A DNA stretch of 64,000 nucleotides from Micromussa lordhowensis. Lineage: Eukaryota; Cnidaria; Anthozoa; Scleractinia; Lobophylliidae. This document shows positions 1 through 33,963 of the stretch, piece by piece. Location: the NCBI GenBank assembly GCA_964020085.1, contig OZ026597.1:113201-177200 (forward strand). The letters are read 5' to 3'. The notes under the pieces are model-generated. The model ran no database searches, was not told the DNA's origin, and was given only the letters and a program-made list of their open reading frames with translations. The first letter of the stretch is position 1. Each line of letters opens with the position of its first letter. Made by a program: the position numbers and the translations under genes.

Positions 1-41
1 GACAACCACTAGTTTACAGTCAGTTCAGAGGGTTCAATTAC

Positions 42-21559
<21,518 letters not shown>

Positions 21560-21955
21560 ATTTAACCTGAGGAAAACGTTAAAATTCGCTTGCTTTCGCC
21601 ACCTAAAACGAAACTACCGGAAGAGTTTTGAAATCTAGCCCTAGAACGTGGCCAAGATGGCGACCTGAGCCACGCGATTCCTGTTTCGCAATACATTCGT
21701 AGAAATTCGGAACTGTTCGGTAATACCGACATTGTAACGGGAGTTTCCGAAGTTAGTCGACAATCAATCGGAGAAAAATCTCCCATCATTCTATCTGTTC
21801 CAAGATGGCGGCAAACTAGAAGAAAAGAGTTACCGGGCCGGGATAAACTTTGAAACCTCTTGCATTTGAGAGGTAAAATATTTAGTTTTCAAATTTAGTT
21901 GGGAACAGTGTTTTCGAAGTTTCTCTCTACTTTAGCATTCTTCGACGCTTTTTCG
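21560..21955. promoter_or_regulatory. Shared UPF1/HDHD5 divergent promoter
   Basis: Only 396 bp separate the two divergent start codons, so both genes must initiate here. No TATA box is evident. Visible sites: an ETS-type ACCGGAAG at 21616-21623 and two YY1-type boxes, CCAAGATGGCGAC (21652-21664) and CCAAGATGGCGGC (21800-21812), both in plus orientation. YY1 and ETS sites near start sites are typical of TATA-less housekeeping promoters, which suits these genes. Binding is inferred. Confidence 0.75.
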
Positions 21956-24900
21956 ATGTCGATGTCTTCTGTGACATCACGTCGTGTCCTGCAATCTTTT
22001 GCCCCAAGATTAAGCTTACGTAATGCGCTAAGGTCTTCTGTAGTTCGTTCTCTATGTGAGAATCCTACTCCAAGACCGTTACCAAAAGCGGCCGTACAAT
22101 CCTTCGGGGTTTTATTGAATATCGACGGAGTCCTTATAAGGGGCCGAAATGCAATCCCGGGGCAAGAGAAGCTCTGGAAATGCTGCAACAGTCGGACGTT
22201 CCCACAGTGTATCTGACGAATGGCGGGTCTGAGTCTGAAAATGAGGCTGCTGAACGTCTTTCTGATAAAATTGGCTTTGAGGTAATCACAAACCATTTTT
22301 TCATATAAAAAATTGGGGATGGGTGACTGGCTGTGGGTCAAGATTTCGGCAGGACATAATTGGGAGATTCCATTTCTTATCTACATGTAAACCTCTGCCC
22401 CTGTCCCTTTGGAGAGCAACCTTTGGAAAAGTGCCTGTCAGAAAACTTTTCAAAGGAGCTGACAGCACAAGACTAGGCTGTTAGAATCTACTCTCCATAT
22501 TGTTGAGGGGTGGGGGGGGGGGGTGAGTGCAGATAAAAAATGAAATGTCCCATCTAGTGGGTGGGGTGTAGTAGGTGTTCCTTAAGTTAATGACTTCCCC
22601 CTGATCACTTTAGTACCTTGCTTTCTGCCTCTTTGGGCTTCTTTTGTTGCAAGATATTTTCCCAGTTTATCTCGGTTCCTACAACCTCAGGAATCCCACT
22701 TGCGCAGATTCTCTTTCCTTTAGTCGTGCGGATAGAGTTCAGACATCAAGCCATGTTGCATGTTTGAATCCCAGGATCAGCCATGTTGCTAGGAATTGTA
22801 TTTACAGAAAGTTAAGGTCATCCCAGCTGAGAAATTAGGCTGCAATCAAACCCCACCCCTGAACCCTGTCTCTTTCTTTTTTGCCTACGCTTCACCTCAT
22901 GAGAGACCCATCTCTTCCACCTTCTTCAACACTGTCCATCACCAGGTTTTTTTAACTGGCCTCTCCTTCTTCTCCTATAGCTAGTTGGGATTACTGGGGG
23001 AATCATATAATGCATTGAGAAATCCATGATATATCCCATACTCCAGTATCTCAGATCCACCCAGTACATGGTAAAACAATGTAAGTGTAGCACTTTTATT
23101 TCACTTGAAGGTACAGGAAGAGCAGATGGTTTTGTCACATACACCATTGAAAATGTTTGACTGGCTTCACAACAAACATGTTTTGGTATCTGCACAAGGA
23201 AATATAAAGGAAATTCTCCAAGGGTATCCTTTTAGAAATATTTCTTTCACAGAAACCCTTGTGCATCTTGGCAATGAAAAATATTAATATCAGTGCACAT
23301 CTTTTTCACCTAGTAATTTCATCCAGGTTTCATATAATATGTTAACCATATCAAAGTCTTTTCTAGTAGACAACTTTAAAATAATATTACTAGATATACT
23401 CAGTCTGTATACCATAATGTTGTCGTCTAGTTTTATATATATGTTGTAGGTCAAAATGAAATTCAGGTTAAAATGAAATTCATTTGTCTTCTAACCCTAA
23501 TTATTCATGGATCATGATTAATCAGGGTTAGAAGACAAAGGAAATTGAGAATCAAACTAGGTTAAAATCATTTTAACCTGAATTTCATTTTGACCTACAA
23601 CATATACAGAAAAGAAATCATCAAGTTTAACTTAGAATGTCTTGATAACTCATTCATTCAAAACTGGTTTTATTTTTCCTTTTTTTAAAGGCTCCAAAAT
23701 TGATTCTGTCAGTGATCATACTAATCAGGCTATAGAGTAACATACCAGAATGTTGTTTCAAATGTTTAATGTATATATACATAGAAAAACAGTAAAATTG
23801 AAGATTTGTTGTGGAAGAAAAAGCCAGCTCCAGTCATTTTTTTCGTGACTAATCCATGCTCTGATTTGGGGTTTATCTTTTGTTGTTTCATCTTGAATAG
23901 GATTGGTCACGAAACAATAAGCATTCCAGAAATTTTTTCAGGTGTTTACAGTTTTACGAGAGAGACTGTAACTCTTCTATTATATTGGGTAAATGTTTTA
24001 TCAGATACACCCTTTCTTCATGTATATAGATGCTGTGGTTGACATGAAGTCTAAGAGTATGTGTCTCGGCAGTAAGCTAGATATGGATGATTGTACTTTT
24101 CCTTAATTCTTGAAATTAACTCTACATGTAGGTATGGATTTACTAACATTTCTGATATACAAGATTTGAAGAGAGCCTATCCTTTACTAGACATGGTGGA
24201 TAGAGTCACAAGATATGACTATGCTAATGTATATACAGTGCTAGTACAATGTTATGTGTTTATCAAAATGTTATATTATTGAGTAATACAATGTAAATAG
24301 AGCAGTGTCAAAATGTAATTGGTGTTGCATTATTATGCTACCTGATTAGCTTAAAAACTGTGTGTCACTTTTTCGTCAAATCAGAACTGACGCCAAAACC
24401 AACTAAGTCTCTCATACACATTTTCTCATACTATTACTTGTTGTCAGCTACATCTGAGCTTTGATTAATGGTTCACTGGATTGTCTGTTTCCTTGAGTCG
24501 TGATTGGCTGATCAAGTGATTACTTTGGTTTTGGTTTTATGGCACTCAATTGAAAATCAATCTATAAAACAAATGACTATTCTTTATAGATTTGTTTTAG
24601 CAAACTGTCTCACCATATCAAGCACGCGCAAATGGCTAATTCCAATCTTTCTTCATTTCAGCTTCATAATGCTGATGAAGAATTTCCACCCATTGAAGGT
24701 ATAATGCAACCTGTCCTTTATACCACCTGGACGCTCTTTTCTCTTTTACGAACAAAAGTTTATTCTGTCATTTTCTTATTTAAAGTCCTTAAAAACACAC
24801 TACTAACAGGAATTTTAGTGATGCATTGGATTTCGTGGTTCCATTGTGGATAAATACAATGCATGCATGGAATCACAGTAACTCTGTGGTAATAAGTTTA

Positions 24901-26873
24901 TTATCCCTTCGGGACAGAGGAAGGAGTCAAAGACAAGTAACCTGTAAAGTTTTTTTGAAATCCAGACTTACATGTACATTTACTGCTTTTCTATTTTCCC
25001 CTTCACACTATAGCTGTGCTGTTACTTGGTGAGGCAGTGAGATGGGAAACAAATCTGCAGATAATTATTGATCTTCTCATCACAAATGGTCATCCATATT
25101 CCAATCCAGTATCTCCACTTAAGGAACACATTCCTGTCATTGTGGCAAACACTGATTTAATCTACATGTCAGAAGCTCCCTTAGCTAGGTATTAAATCAA
25201 TAATTAAATCAATACTTATTGTAACTATTATTTTTGTTAGGGTTATCCTGCAATCTTGATAGTCTACCTTGCCATAAATTACCTTACAGAAACTCCAATT
25301 ATGCAAGACCTTCTCTCATGTGGCTTCCTCGTCACACAGTTAGTGGAGTGCCGAGTCAAGGGTGATCTAATCTCCCACATAGATTTAGTATTCCGGGGTA
25401 GCCTGCGACTGATTTCTGAAACAACGAGCACCAAAGATACAAGCTTAAAGGGATCCAGGCCATCTCTCCCAGGAACTGTTTTGGATTTTAACACCCTAAA
25501 GTTCCCTCACCTGGGTATCTGAGTCTTTCTGAAAAATTTGAACGATTTCAGTAAAACAGTGGAAACCAGTATGGATCTGCACCTGTGGCCTAATTTTTCA
25601 TTAATCCATTTTTGATATACTATATTTTAATCATAGATTTGGCCATGGTGCTTTCTTGCTGAGCCTCGAAAATCTTTACAAGGTGCAGTTACTGTAGTAA
25701 ATTTACATGCATGTACAATCATTGTCTTCATAATGCTTTCAGGTCTGGCCTTGAACTAATACTCGCGTTCAAGATCAGTATATTAAATTTGTCTCTTCTG
25801 TGCTGTAAATGTGTTGTGTTCATCATCATTATTAATATTCCTTCTCTTGCGCACTGGATAGGGCAAACCACTCTAGATCAAAATTGCTCAGTGCAAATTT
25901 GATTTGCCATAAGTGATAATCTACTATTTAGCCATACTATGTTAAAACAATATACACTTTCAATTTCTTTTTCAGAAGTTGACTGGTCAAGAATTAATTT
26001 ACACTTCTTTTTTGGGCAAGCCTTACTTGACAAGCTACCAGTATGCAGAATATTGCCTTAACCAAAACAATGGAGGCAAATCAGGCAATGTAAAATCACT
26101 ATATGCAGTTGGGTAAGTATGTACATGTATTGTCATGCTAACACTGGGTTTTCTCTGAGTGCTCTGGTTTTTCTCCTTCCACAAAAACAAACTTCTCCAA
26201 ATTCCAATTTGGCTAGGATAGAGGACCCACATAAAAACCAGCTACATGTAAGACTCCACTCTAAATATTGTAATACACTGTAGCTGTTATCACAGTTCTT
26301 AGCGGTTTTCCATGCAAAGAAGGTAAAAGGATCAATTCTGCTTTGTATTGATCCTTTCACCTCGTTTGTATGCATTTCTAAAGAAAACAATATTTGCCAG
26401 CAGACTCAACTACAATTACAACTATTTCTTCGGCACATAATAATTATTATAAGCTATAAATTTTAAATTTTGTGACTGTCAGCAGAATGAAATGAAAAAC
26501 TTTCAATAAATTGTTGTTTTTTAGAGACAATCTGGATACAGACATTTATGGAGCCAATTTATGCCATGAGTACTTGAAGGTATTTCATAAAACTAGAGGA
26601 AACAATGGTGAACAACAACTTAAAAGCTCCTGCCATCAGTCAAAACAAAATGGAATTAATTGGCTACCTGAAGTAAAAAGCATAGAATCTATTTTAGTTC
26701 AAACTGGAGTGTCACAGCAAGATGACGGCAATATCTCAAATGGTGACGGAGCAAGATTTTTACATCGCGACACTGTTTATCTTCCTCATTTGAGGAGGGC
26801 AAAGCATGTTGTGGAAAATATCGCTGAAGCAGTTGAACTCATTTTAAAACAAGAACAGGAAAGTTTTGTTTGA
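21956..26873 (+). CDS. HDHD5: HDHD5/CECR5 HAD-like protein, exon 1 frameshifted
   Basis: Haloacid-dehalogenase-like protein, mitochondrial in other animals. Exons: 21956-22281, 23111-23223, 24132-24228, 24662-24698, 25014-25188, 25637-25682, 25976-26112, 26525-26873, all GT-AG. The start is an in-frame ATG opening MSMSSVTSRRVLQSF, an Arg/Ser-rich, acid-free N-terminus that looks like a mitochondrial presequence. Motifs: LLNIDGVLIRG (motif I), VYLTNGGS (motif II, after a frame change), VLSHTPLKMF, LLLGEAVRWE, FGHGAFLL, YAVGDNLDTDIYGANL (motif IV). Coding length is 1280 nt, one short of a multiple of three. The reading frame changes within 22155-22162, at ATCCCGGGG. Residue 55 is Asn (AAT, 22118-22120) where the family has the nucleophile Asp. 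This could be an assembly error, a bad allele or a decaying gene. Human HDHD5 is about 423 residues. Confidence 0.93.
23436..23607. mobile_element. Hairpin MITE in HDHD5 intron 2
   Basis: Inverted arms: GTTGTAGGTCAAAATGAAAT and TCAGGTTAAAATGA on the left, complementary to TCATTTTAACCTGA and ATTTCATTTTGACCTACAAC on the right. A second inner pair is TTTGTCTTCTAACCCT / AGGGTTAGAAGACAAA around a short loop. About 172 bp, no coding content. Confidence 0.85.
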
Positions 26874-27162
26874 CCGGAAAGGTGTGTTATATGATGTTGT
26901 GTGTGGAAATCAATCCTCCACAGTTACCAAATTCAAGATGGCGGCCTTATATGAAAATGTACACTCATCTGTTCAAAATACGCCTTTACTACAGGCTAGC
27001 CTCTGACCTACAGCTGTATGTCAGGGTACTTAAAGTAAAATATTTCTTGTAAAGCTTAATTTTTGTGAGTGTTTTATAGGCTTTTCTTTGATCCCAATGA
27101 GACTTCACATGCCTGAGAAAAACAGCTCCCTTTGTTTTGAGGTGAAAACAAAAAGAAAATTG

Positions 27163-27168
27163 AATAAA
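27163..27168 (+). other. Possible HDHD5 poly(A) signal
   Basis: AATAAA lies 290 bp after the HDHD5 stop codon with no earlier perfect hexamer noticed. It would give a short 3' UTR. Confidence 0.45.
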
Positions 27169-27209
27169 TGTGTTTTCTGGACACTGTACATTGGTGCCAA
27201 AATCCAATA

Positions 27210-28197
27210 CAACTATTTATATTAGTTGTTTAGCAACTGAGATATTATGTTCAAGGTTATTTTAACCACGTACATGTTCATATGTGAGACTGAAAAATTT
27301 TTAGCCAAAATTGACTAAAATCTGCAATATTTTATGACTGAAATACAGTGTACATGTAGTTGTCACTGAAGCAGATATATTGTAGTTGCCGTACATTTCT
27401 AAACATAGTCAGAAGGTTAATGTCATTGTAAATTAGTCATTTTTGAAGAATCATTTACGAAGAATCTGAAAATTGACTTGCATTAAAGCGCAAGGTTTTT
27501 ATTCTTTTAACCTTGACTGCAACCAAATTAATGTAATTGAGAAAAATTATTTGTCATTATATATACATGTACTGATGTGTGTATTAAACAGCATTTTAAA
27601 GTTTATTTTAAGCACACTATTTTTACCCTGCAAATTCAATAATTTTAGGTGCCTGTCTGTAGGAATAACGTCTGTTTAGGAATAACGCAGTATTTTTATC
27701 AGTATAATTTCAATGCCCAAAGGCTAGTAACATTATTCAACATTAACATTATGTCACCATCATGAAGAACAGTTGTTTTTACTGATAGGATAATTATAGA
27801 CTCGATTTAATAGATTTCCACTGATATTGTATTGCATGGACAAGAGTATTGTTACTTCTCTTCAATGTACACTTGAGTGAATATTGTATTGATTTTAGAA
27901 TGTATACTGTATTGGTTATTTGACAATTATTCCATGAGCGCGAGTTGGCTATAACCAATCTCATATCCAACAAGCGTGAATGGAATAATTGTTTTATTAA
28001 ATTCTCAAGCTTCGGTTTTGCTAAATTTTATTAAAGTCTAAGAAACGACCGGAAAGTGATGTGACTTTCGGGTGCCAAACCGAAATGCTGACAATATTAT
28101 GCTGAGCAACATTTGCCGCATTCATTTCCATATAAGGTCAAACACAGGTATAATGGCTGGTAACCGCGTTCTACTGAACCAATCAGATAGCTAGTAT

Positions 28198-28229
<32 letters not shown>

Positions 28230-28499
28230 ATATTAGATGATCAATTGAACATAGACTGGGTTTTCAGATTTTGTGCATGGGATAGCAGTTTCTGTGTTTA
28301 AATCTATTGAAGGTGTATGGTACATATCAGACGTACACATATTTACTTATAAATATCTTAGAGTCTTAAAAAATCCACTTGAAATTGTTTCTTCAGGAAG
28401 AATTTTTTAATTTATTTATCTGCTACCTTCACTTTGATTATGTCATCTAGCATAAGAAATAAATAACTAAATATTAATATTTTTTGTAATTTTTAAGAC
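27210..28499. other. Intergenic, hairpin repeat at 27923-27991
   Basis: No gene recognised. A hairpin at 27923-27991 has arms CAATTATTCCATGAGCGCGA and TTCTGAATGGAATAATTG-like complements (AAGCGTGAATGGAATAATTG) with inner CCAATCTCATATCC; it looks like a MITE end. The rest is AT-rich sequence with no clear structure. Confidence 0.5.
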
Positions 28500-28779
28500 T
28501 GGACGTGTTGATCAACAGCAGCGAGAGTGCCAGAAAGTCGTTGAGAAAGGAGGACGAGGGCTTAGCGACTGAAGAGCCTAAAAGGAAAAGGCGCAAGCTG
28601 AAGTAAAGAAACCAAAAAGTCTACATGACAAAAGTCTGACCGGCCGAACGAGAAAATAAACTTTCCAGACTATTTTGAAGTGTGCGTTGACAAATGAAGA
28701 AGAACAGACTGCCATTTTACGTAATGATGTTACATGAGAACTTTTTAGTGTCCGCTTCATCGAGAGTGAAAACAATAAA

Positions 28780-28948
28780 ATTGTTATGTTGGTACCACAA
28801 AAGTGTCCGTAATTCCGTAATAGCGAGAGTCCGTAATAGCGGGAGTTGTTTTCAGTCAAACCTCTATAGCTTTCGCCGGGGATCTGAAATTTGTCCGTAA
28901 TAGCGAGCGTCCGTAATAGCGGGGTGTCCGCAAGGCGAGAGTTGACTG
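28780..28948. mobile_element. Pogo/Tigger-like transposon end
   Basis: On the minus strand the end reads CAGTCAACTCTCGCCTTGCG followed by repeated GGAC...CGCTATTACGGAC words, next to TA (28949-28950). This end structure is common to pogo/Tigger-type elements. Subterminal copies of TCCGTAATAGCG occur near 28805, 28825, 28894 and 28910. Upstream, 28500-28606 has a short Lys/Arg-rich frame ending at a stop that could be a transposase C-terminus, which is speculative. The opposite end was not found. Confidence 0.6.
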
Positions 28949-29684
28949 TACTATGATTTTGTCTTTGGGAGTTTAAATAGGAAGATGACTTTTGGCTTTT
29001 GTGTGGGCCAGAATAAATAAGGTGGCAGTGCTTTTAATAGGACCCACCCGGCACCCGCCGCAGGTCCGGCAGGTATTCTGTTGAAAGTCGGCAGGTATAT
29101 TTAACTTTTAAAAATTCTCCAGAGAGAAATTCTCCTGGGCTTCTCACATTACTCCGGCTGGTTCTTTTCTGAAGTAGCCACCTACTTCAAATCTTATTGA
29201 AAGCACTGAGGTGGTCCTCTAAATTTTCCGGCTGTCAGGTGGGTGTCCACTGTAGTAAATTCTTTAGATGCCTGACAAATGTGTGAAGTATCAAAGTGAA
29301 TAAATGAGTGAGCCTGACAGATATATGAATTTAGAAATTTTTTTGTGTTGTGAAGTTAATAGATTTATAAAGGAATTATTAATGACTCATTATGCAGTCC
29401 AGATTTGTTTAACCCATTGACTCCTGGCACTTTTGGCCAAGAATGCGTTTTTTGGACATTTTGGTGTTTTCAGGCTGGAGATTGGCCAAATTAGCTTCAA
29501 TCTAGTCAAAATGACAATCTTTACTGAAGCTGTTGAATTGTTCTTCTCATTACCTGCCTTTATCCACACATTTCATGATCAACCAATATAATTTTCTATA
29601 GAAAAAAAAATTCTTATGCAATGTTCATAGTGGTTTCCATCATACATCTGAAGCTGACTGAATGATGGCTAAGTTTACCATCCT

Positions 29685-29925
29685 GGGCCGGGTTGTTCAA
29701 AGCCCGATTAAGCTAACCCAGGGTTAGCGAGAAATTTGATTTCAGTTTTGTAGCTTTGCGGTGAGATTTTTTGTTTATATTTTTTGTCCTTCAGTTTTGA
29801 ATTTGAACAATCTCAAACTACTCAAAACATAAGCAGTGAAAAATGTTTCTATACAAGAAATATACATGCTACGATTAACTTTTAATCCTGGGTTAGCGTT
29901 AACTGGCTTTCGAACAACCCGGCCC
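29685..29925. mobile_element. 241-bp MITE, GGGCCGGGTTGTTC ends
   Basis: Termini GGGCCGGGTTGTTCAAAGCC and, inverted, GGGCCGGGTTGTTCGAAAGCC, followed inward by matching CTAACCCAGG/GGGTTAGCG pairs. No coding content. The target duplication is not clear. Confidence 0.8.
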
Positions 29926-32847
29926 TGTTTTCCAGTATACTTAATTTTGTGATTATGCTAATTTAGCAAAATGTCTACTAATTACCAGTGAGTGCATAAA
30001 ATATTCTATTAACAGAACCATTTTGCTCACTTTTCACACCCACCATCATCATGTACCTCTTGTAACATATCTAAGTTGTCATGTACCTGTTAATCCTTGA
30101 TGGAAAAGAATTGTTTGAACCCTTGGACTCGATTTTAGTCTTATGTCCTGTTTTGTTTGTCATACTTGGGAACACAACATTGTGTCTAAGTTTCTAAACA
30201 AACTTACTTTGCGACGTTGTTAACTTATGCTCTGAGGTTGAGATATGGGCAATGATTGTTTGCAAACTCCCCCTGTGTTTTGTTTATATAAAGAAAGATT
30301 CTCTCCTGAGAACAGGACAAAATCTGTCAAGTTTCAAAAGGATGAAATTGTTAACTTACGCCCTGTCATAAAAAGGTGCCCTAATCACCAAGCTAGGAAT
30401 CACAGGGGAGTTTTATTTAACTCAGATCAGAGAGACTGTCAAATTTCGTGATTTGGAGTCTGTCACGTCCTGGTTGGGATTAGAGACTGCGTGACAGGCG
30501 CAAACAAAATGTGCCATTGCGTAAATGATTTAGTAATCCTCTGTAAACTTTTTTTAAAAACCATCCTGCTTCGTTACCATTGTTCTATTGTATATGTTTC
30601 AGCCTTACGTAGCTATTTTTTTTTAGATTTTCTTTCGATATTTAATCTGAATACCCTGATTAAAAATGTTGGAGAGAAAGATACCGTTTATTATTCTATT
30701 CAGCTAGGGCGTCTAGTCTAGTCTAGCGGATATAAAGCTTTACCATGTCAGACTCTGTCACGTCGAAAATGACCAGGTCTCATTGCGTGACTAAGAAGGT
30801 GACGACGTGCGTTCGATGGCGAACAACTCGATGAGAGATTGGCTATTTATGTCACGGATTGTCATGTTACTGCCGTCAGTAAGTTTGCACGCAATGGACT
30901 TAACAGTTGCAAGCAAGCTGGTAATTCCGGTTTACACTACGGCATCGAGCAATGCTTCTGTTTTTTTTAACCGTGTGTTCTTGCATGATTTTTTGCTATT
31001 GTCTACATCTTCATGTATTTTAAAGTTTGAGATGGAAGAAACAGAGACACAAGACCGAGATATAATTTAATATCGATTATTGTTGATAATATTTTATTAA
31101 ACTTCGAAACAAACAAAAAAAAACATTAATTTTCTTTCGCAATTGGATTCTATGAATGTATCATATAGCTGTCTCGCATTTTGGTTGAGTTTTTCTCGTT
31201 TTGCGTCATTGTGTTGTCAAGCGAATTGCGTACATGGCAACCCACACATGCTATATGCTCTAAGCTTATGCTCACCGCTCCAGTGATTCGCGATGTCGCA
31301 TATGGTCCATGCATCAGTTGTTGTAACTGTCATGCCAAGAGTCGAGTATACGCTTTCAGTTTATGCACGTGAAATCTTGGCACAGGTTTTTTTTTTCATA
31401 CGCGTGGCGTCTTTGTAGGTGTGTCCAAACTGAAGCGCGACGCAACAAAGTGAAGTATCATAAACACGCCTCAACACCAACGGGACGCGAGAATTTTCCC
31501 TCAGTGCTAGGCGTACTTAGCGACATTTTAGTATCAGCTGCGAAGGAGGTATTGCTGATTGTCGAAGGTTAGCTTCGAGGGCTTTCTAAGTCCTTCTCGA
31601 TTCTTCTTGCATTGGAGTTTTGAAATTTAAGGCAATTGGTAGGCTTATTTACCGGTAACAAGGCAATTTTGATTCTGGCATTCTGTCAAAGTTTTGTGTG
31701 CTTAACGCGCGCGGCAAACTAATGGATATTTTTCTTTCATAAAACAATCTACATCCAAATCATAACTTCGGCGTGGTTGCTATTTTTATCGTTTGTTACT
31801 AATAAATATGGCGTTATCAGCCTCTGGAAGATTCTTATCGAACTTTTATATCTTGAGACACGGGGGTTAGAGTCGACTTACAGGGAAAATCGTGTCTACG
31901 TGCCTCCAAAAGCGTCTTGAAAAGGGCGAAATGTTAATTGTTCAAATGGAACCTGGCAGAACTTTGTTGGGTTGACCTGTCTTTGACTGGGTTGAAATAA
32001 TTCGATTGAATAGCATTGTAACAAGGCGCGTGCTAGTTACCTATTTTAGAATGACAAATCTCTACACGTGGATTTTTACACTTGATCGCACTTCCAAGCT
32101 CGCAACTTTGTCAAGCACAGTTGTGTTTGTCCCCAGACGGCTGAATAACATTTTTGTTGCGGTTTATTTACCTGGTTGCCGACACAAAAGAACTCCGTTA
32201 TTGCACTGTATGCATCGACCTGCTCCAGGTGAAGATCGGAACCCTGGTTGCTACAGTGTTCATAACCTGCTAAGCAATTATGATAAACATGTAGGCGTGA
32301 CGGATTTGAGGTTTTCCAAATGGAAAAAAGGGACAACCAACAAAATCACCGCCACCGGCCAACTGATTCAATTCAAAATGTTTCTCTTGCAATATATGAT
32401 TTTCTCTATTCTTCTCGAGAAACACACATTCCCAATCTTTTTTGAAGGTTATGCCATGGAGTAAAGGGATTTAACTTCATTACTGTTGTGTGCCTCCCTT
32501 GGGGTTACCGGTGGCTCACGCCTTCAATGTGAGGTGTAAACAAAGTTGTTTGCGCGAAAAGCCCTTTAAGTAAAGGGCGGTATTCCGACAGTCATTCCGC
32601 CCTTCGCCGAAGTCGTTTTACGTCTTCCGCGGCATTTTGCATGTAGCCCGGAATTACTCTTCGGAGCGCAACTTAGCAAAGGAAATTTGAATTTCCGACA
32701 TCTCGACCCAAATACTTGAAAGGTCGTCAAGATAAAAAATATCTATTTATGTTTGTCAATTTCAGCACGTGTACCTTTTGGTTATTGAATTCACGAGCCA
32801 ATCGCTGCACAGAAATTAGCATTAATTAGCTCAGAAGGGTTTTGAAG
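29926..32847. other. Intergenic, no gene recognised
   Basis: Open frames here are short and unlike any family I know. CG content rises in 32500-32850 towards the KLF gene, consistent with its promoter-proximal region. A CTAG-rich run (GTCTAGTCTAGTCTAGCGG) is at about 30711. Confidence 0.5.
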
Positions 32848-32859
32848 GCCCCGCCTCCC
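32848..32859. promoter_or_regulatory. GC box upstream of KLF gene
   Basis: GGCCCCGCCTCCC, about 360 bp before the KLF start codon, is a consensus SP/KLF binding box. A CCAAT word lies upstream at about 32798. Since the downstream gene encodes a KLF with standard GC-box contact residues, autoregulation is possible. That is inference only. Confidence 0.55.
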
Positions 32860-33216
32860 AAAGCGCGGAAACGTTTTTTTGTTGTCATTGAGCGGAAACA
32901 AAACCCACTTTCAACCATACCCAGCTGTTGCCGTCATTTGAAAATATTCATACTCGAGGATTCGCACATGAATTGTACATAAGCTTCTGCGCTGGTTCGC
33001 GGTGAGATCTACGTCCGTCAATCGACTTCGTTTTTGTGGACCCTGTTCCGTTTTGGGTTTCAGTAGCCCTTAACTCTGTCTGACTTCGTCACAAGTTGCT
33101 CCTGTGATTTAAAGAGCGGAGAATCGCCAAAAGGAATCAAATTCGCCGGAAATTTCCGCGGGATTGCGTGCGATCGTCTGGTGATACACAAGCGCCGATT
33201 TGAAGTTTGAAGTGAA

Positions 33217-33963
33217 ATGGGAACTCAGGCTTTCTTTTCTCCTAGCGTCGCCTTGGACACTCTCTCTGCCGCGAGATGTTTACTCGACATGTCAAAAATT
33301 TTTCCGAAGAAACCTGCCCCGGTGTATTCTGAAAATTCGTCGTCGTCGTCGCCTCTGTTGATGTTCGCAAAAATCTTGGCGTCCATGGAGGAGGAGTGCT
33401 TTATGATAGAGAAACATTCTTGCCTTTCGGACTCTTCTAAGCAGACGTCGAACGTCAAGATGGGACCCGGGTTCGGCGTACATTTTAAGGAAACAGAGCG
33501 GGAAAAATGCACGCTAGATGTAACCACGAAGGACAGTGCTAGCGTTACGCGACGCGATAATGACGACACGCCCTCTGAGCCCAGTGAACTGATCACGAAA
33601 CCAAAACAAAAAACCCGGCGCCGAAACGCGCGGAGAAAAAGCGAGCAAGAGAAGAAAATTCACGCCTGTCACTACGCAGGCTGTGATAAAAAGTACGGCA
33701 AGAGTAGCCACCTGAAAGCGCATCTTCGCACGCACACGGGGGAACGTCCATTTCACTGCACTTGGATGGGTTGCGAGAAAAAGTTTGCTCGCTCCGACGA
33801 ACTCGCCCGACATTACCGCACGCATACAGGCGAGAAACGATATGTCTGTGGGATCTGCAGCAAGCGTTTTATGAGAAGCGATCACCTTTCGAAGCACGCG
33901 AAAACACACGGATTGAAGTCCCGCAAAGAACTGAACAGACCCACAAACCCAATGTTCTTTTGA
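33217..33963 (+). CDS. KLF9/13/16-type Kruppel-like factor
   Basis: A 248-residue nuclear transcription factor in one uninterrupted exon. Three C-terminal C2H2 fingers lie at residues 151-173 (C-x4-C-x12-H-x3-H), 181-203 and 211-231 (C-x2-C), joined by TGERPFH and TGEKRYV linkers. Recognition helices [14 protein letters not shown] and RSDHLSK are the standard KLF/SP set that reads GC/CACCC boxes. Before the fingers is a basic stretch ([18 protein letters not shown]), a likely nuclear signal. Near the N-terminus, [10 protein letters not shown] (about residues 16-25) fits the AA-x-x-L SIN3-binding motif of the KLF9/13/14/16 group, suggesting a repressor. Serine-rich middle. The start context (GAAATGG) is good. 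The exact paralogue cannot be fixed. Confidence 0.95.
   Translation: MGTQAFFSPSVALDTLSAARCLLDMSKIFPKKPAPVYSENSSSSSPLLMFAKILASMEEECFMIEKHSCLSDSSKQTSNVKMGPGFGVHFKETEREKCTLDVTTKDSASVTRRDNDDTPSEPSELITKPKQKTRRRNARRKSEQEKKIHACHYAGCDKKYGKSSHLKAHLRTHTGERPFHCTWMGCEKKFARSDELARHYRTHTGEKRYVCGICSKRFMRSDHLSKHAKTHGLKSRKELNRPTNPMFF

Noticed and set aside
22490..22525. G-quadruplex-like GGGG run in HDHD5 intron 1
   Set aside because: A single long G run without regularly spaced G tracts.
32006..32464. 152-codon plus-strand frame
   Set aside because: No recognisable domain, no good splice or promoter context, composition like its surroundings; treated as chance.
33225..33909. Minus-strand and +1 frames of 123-131 codons over the KLF gene
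   Set aside because: Shadows of the GC-rich KLF exon; no family resemblance.
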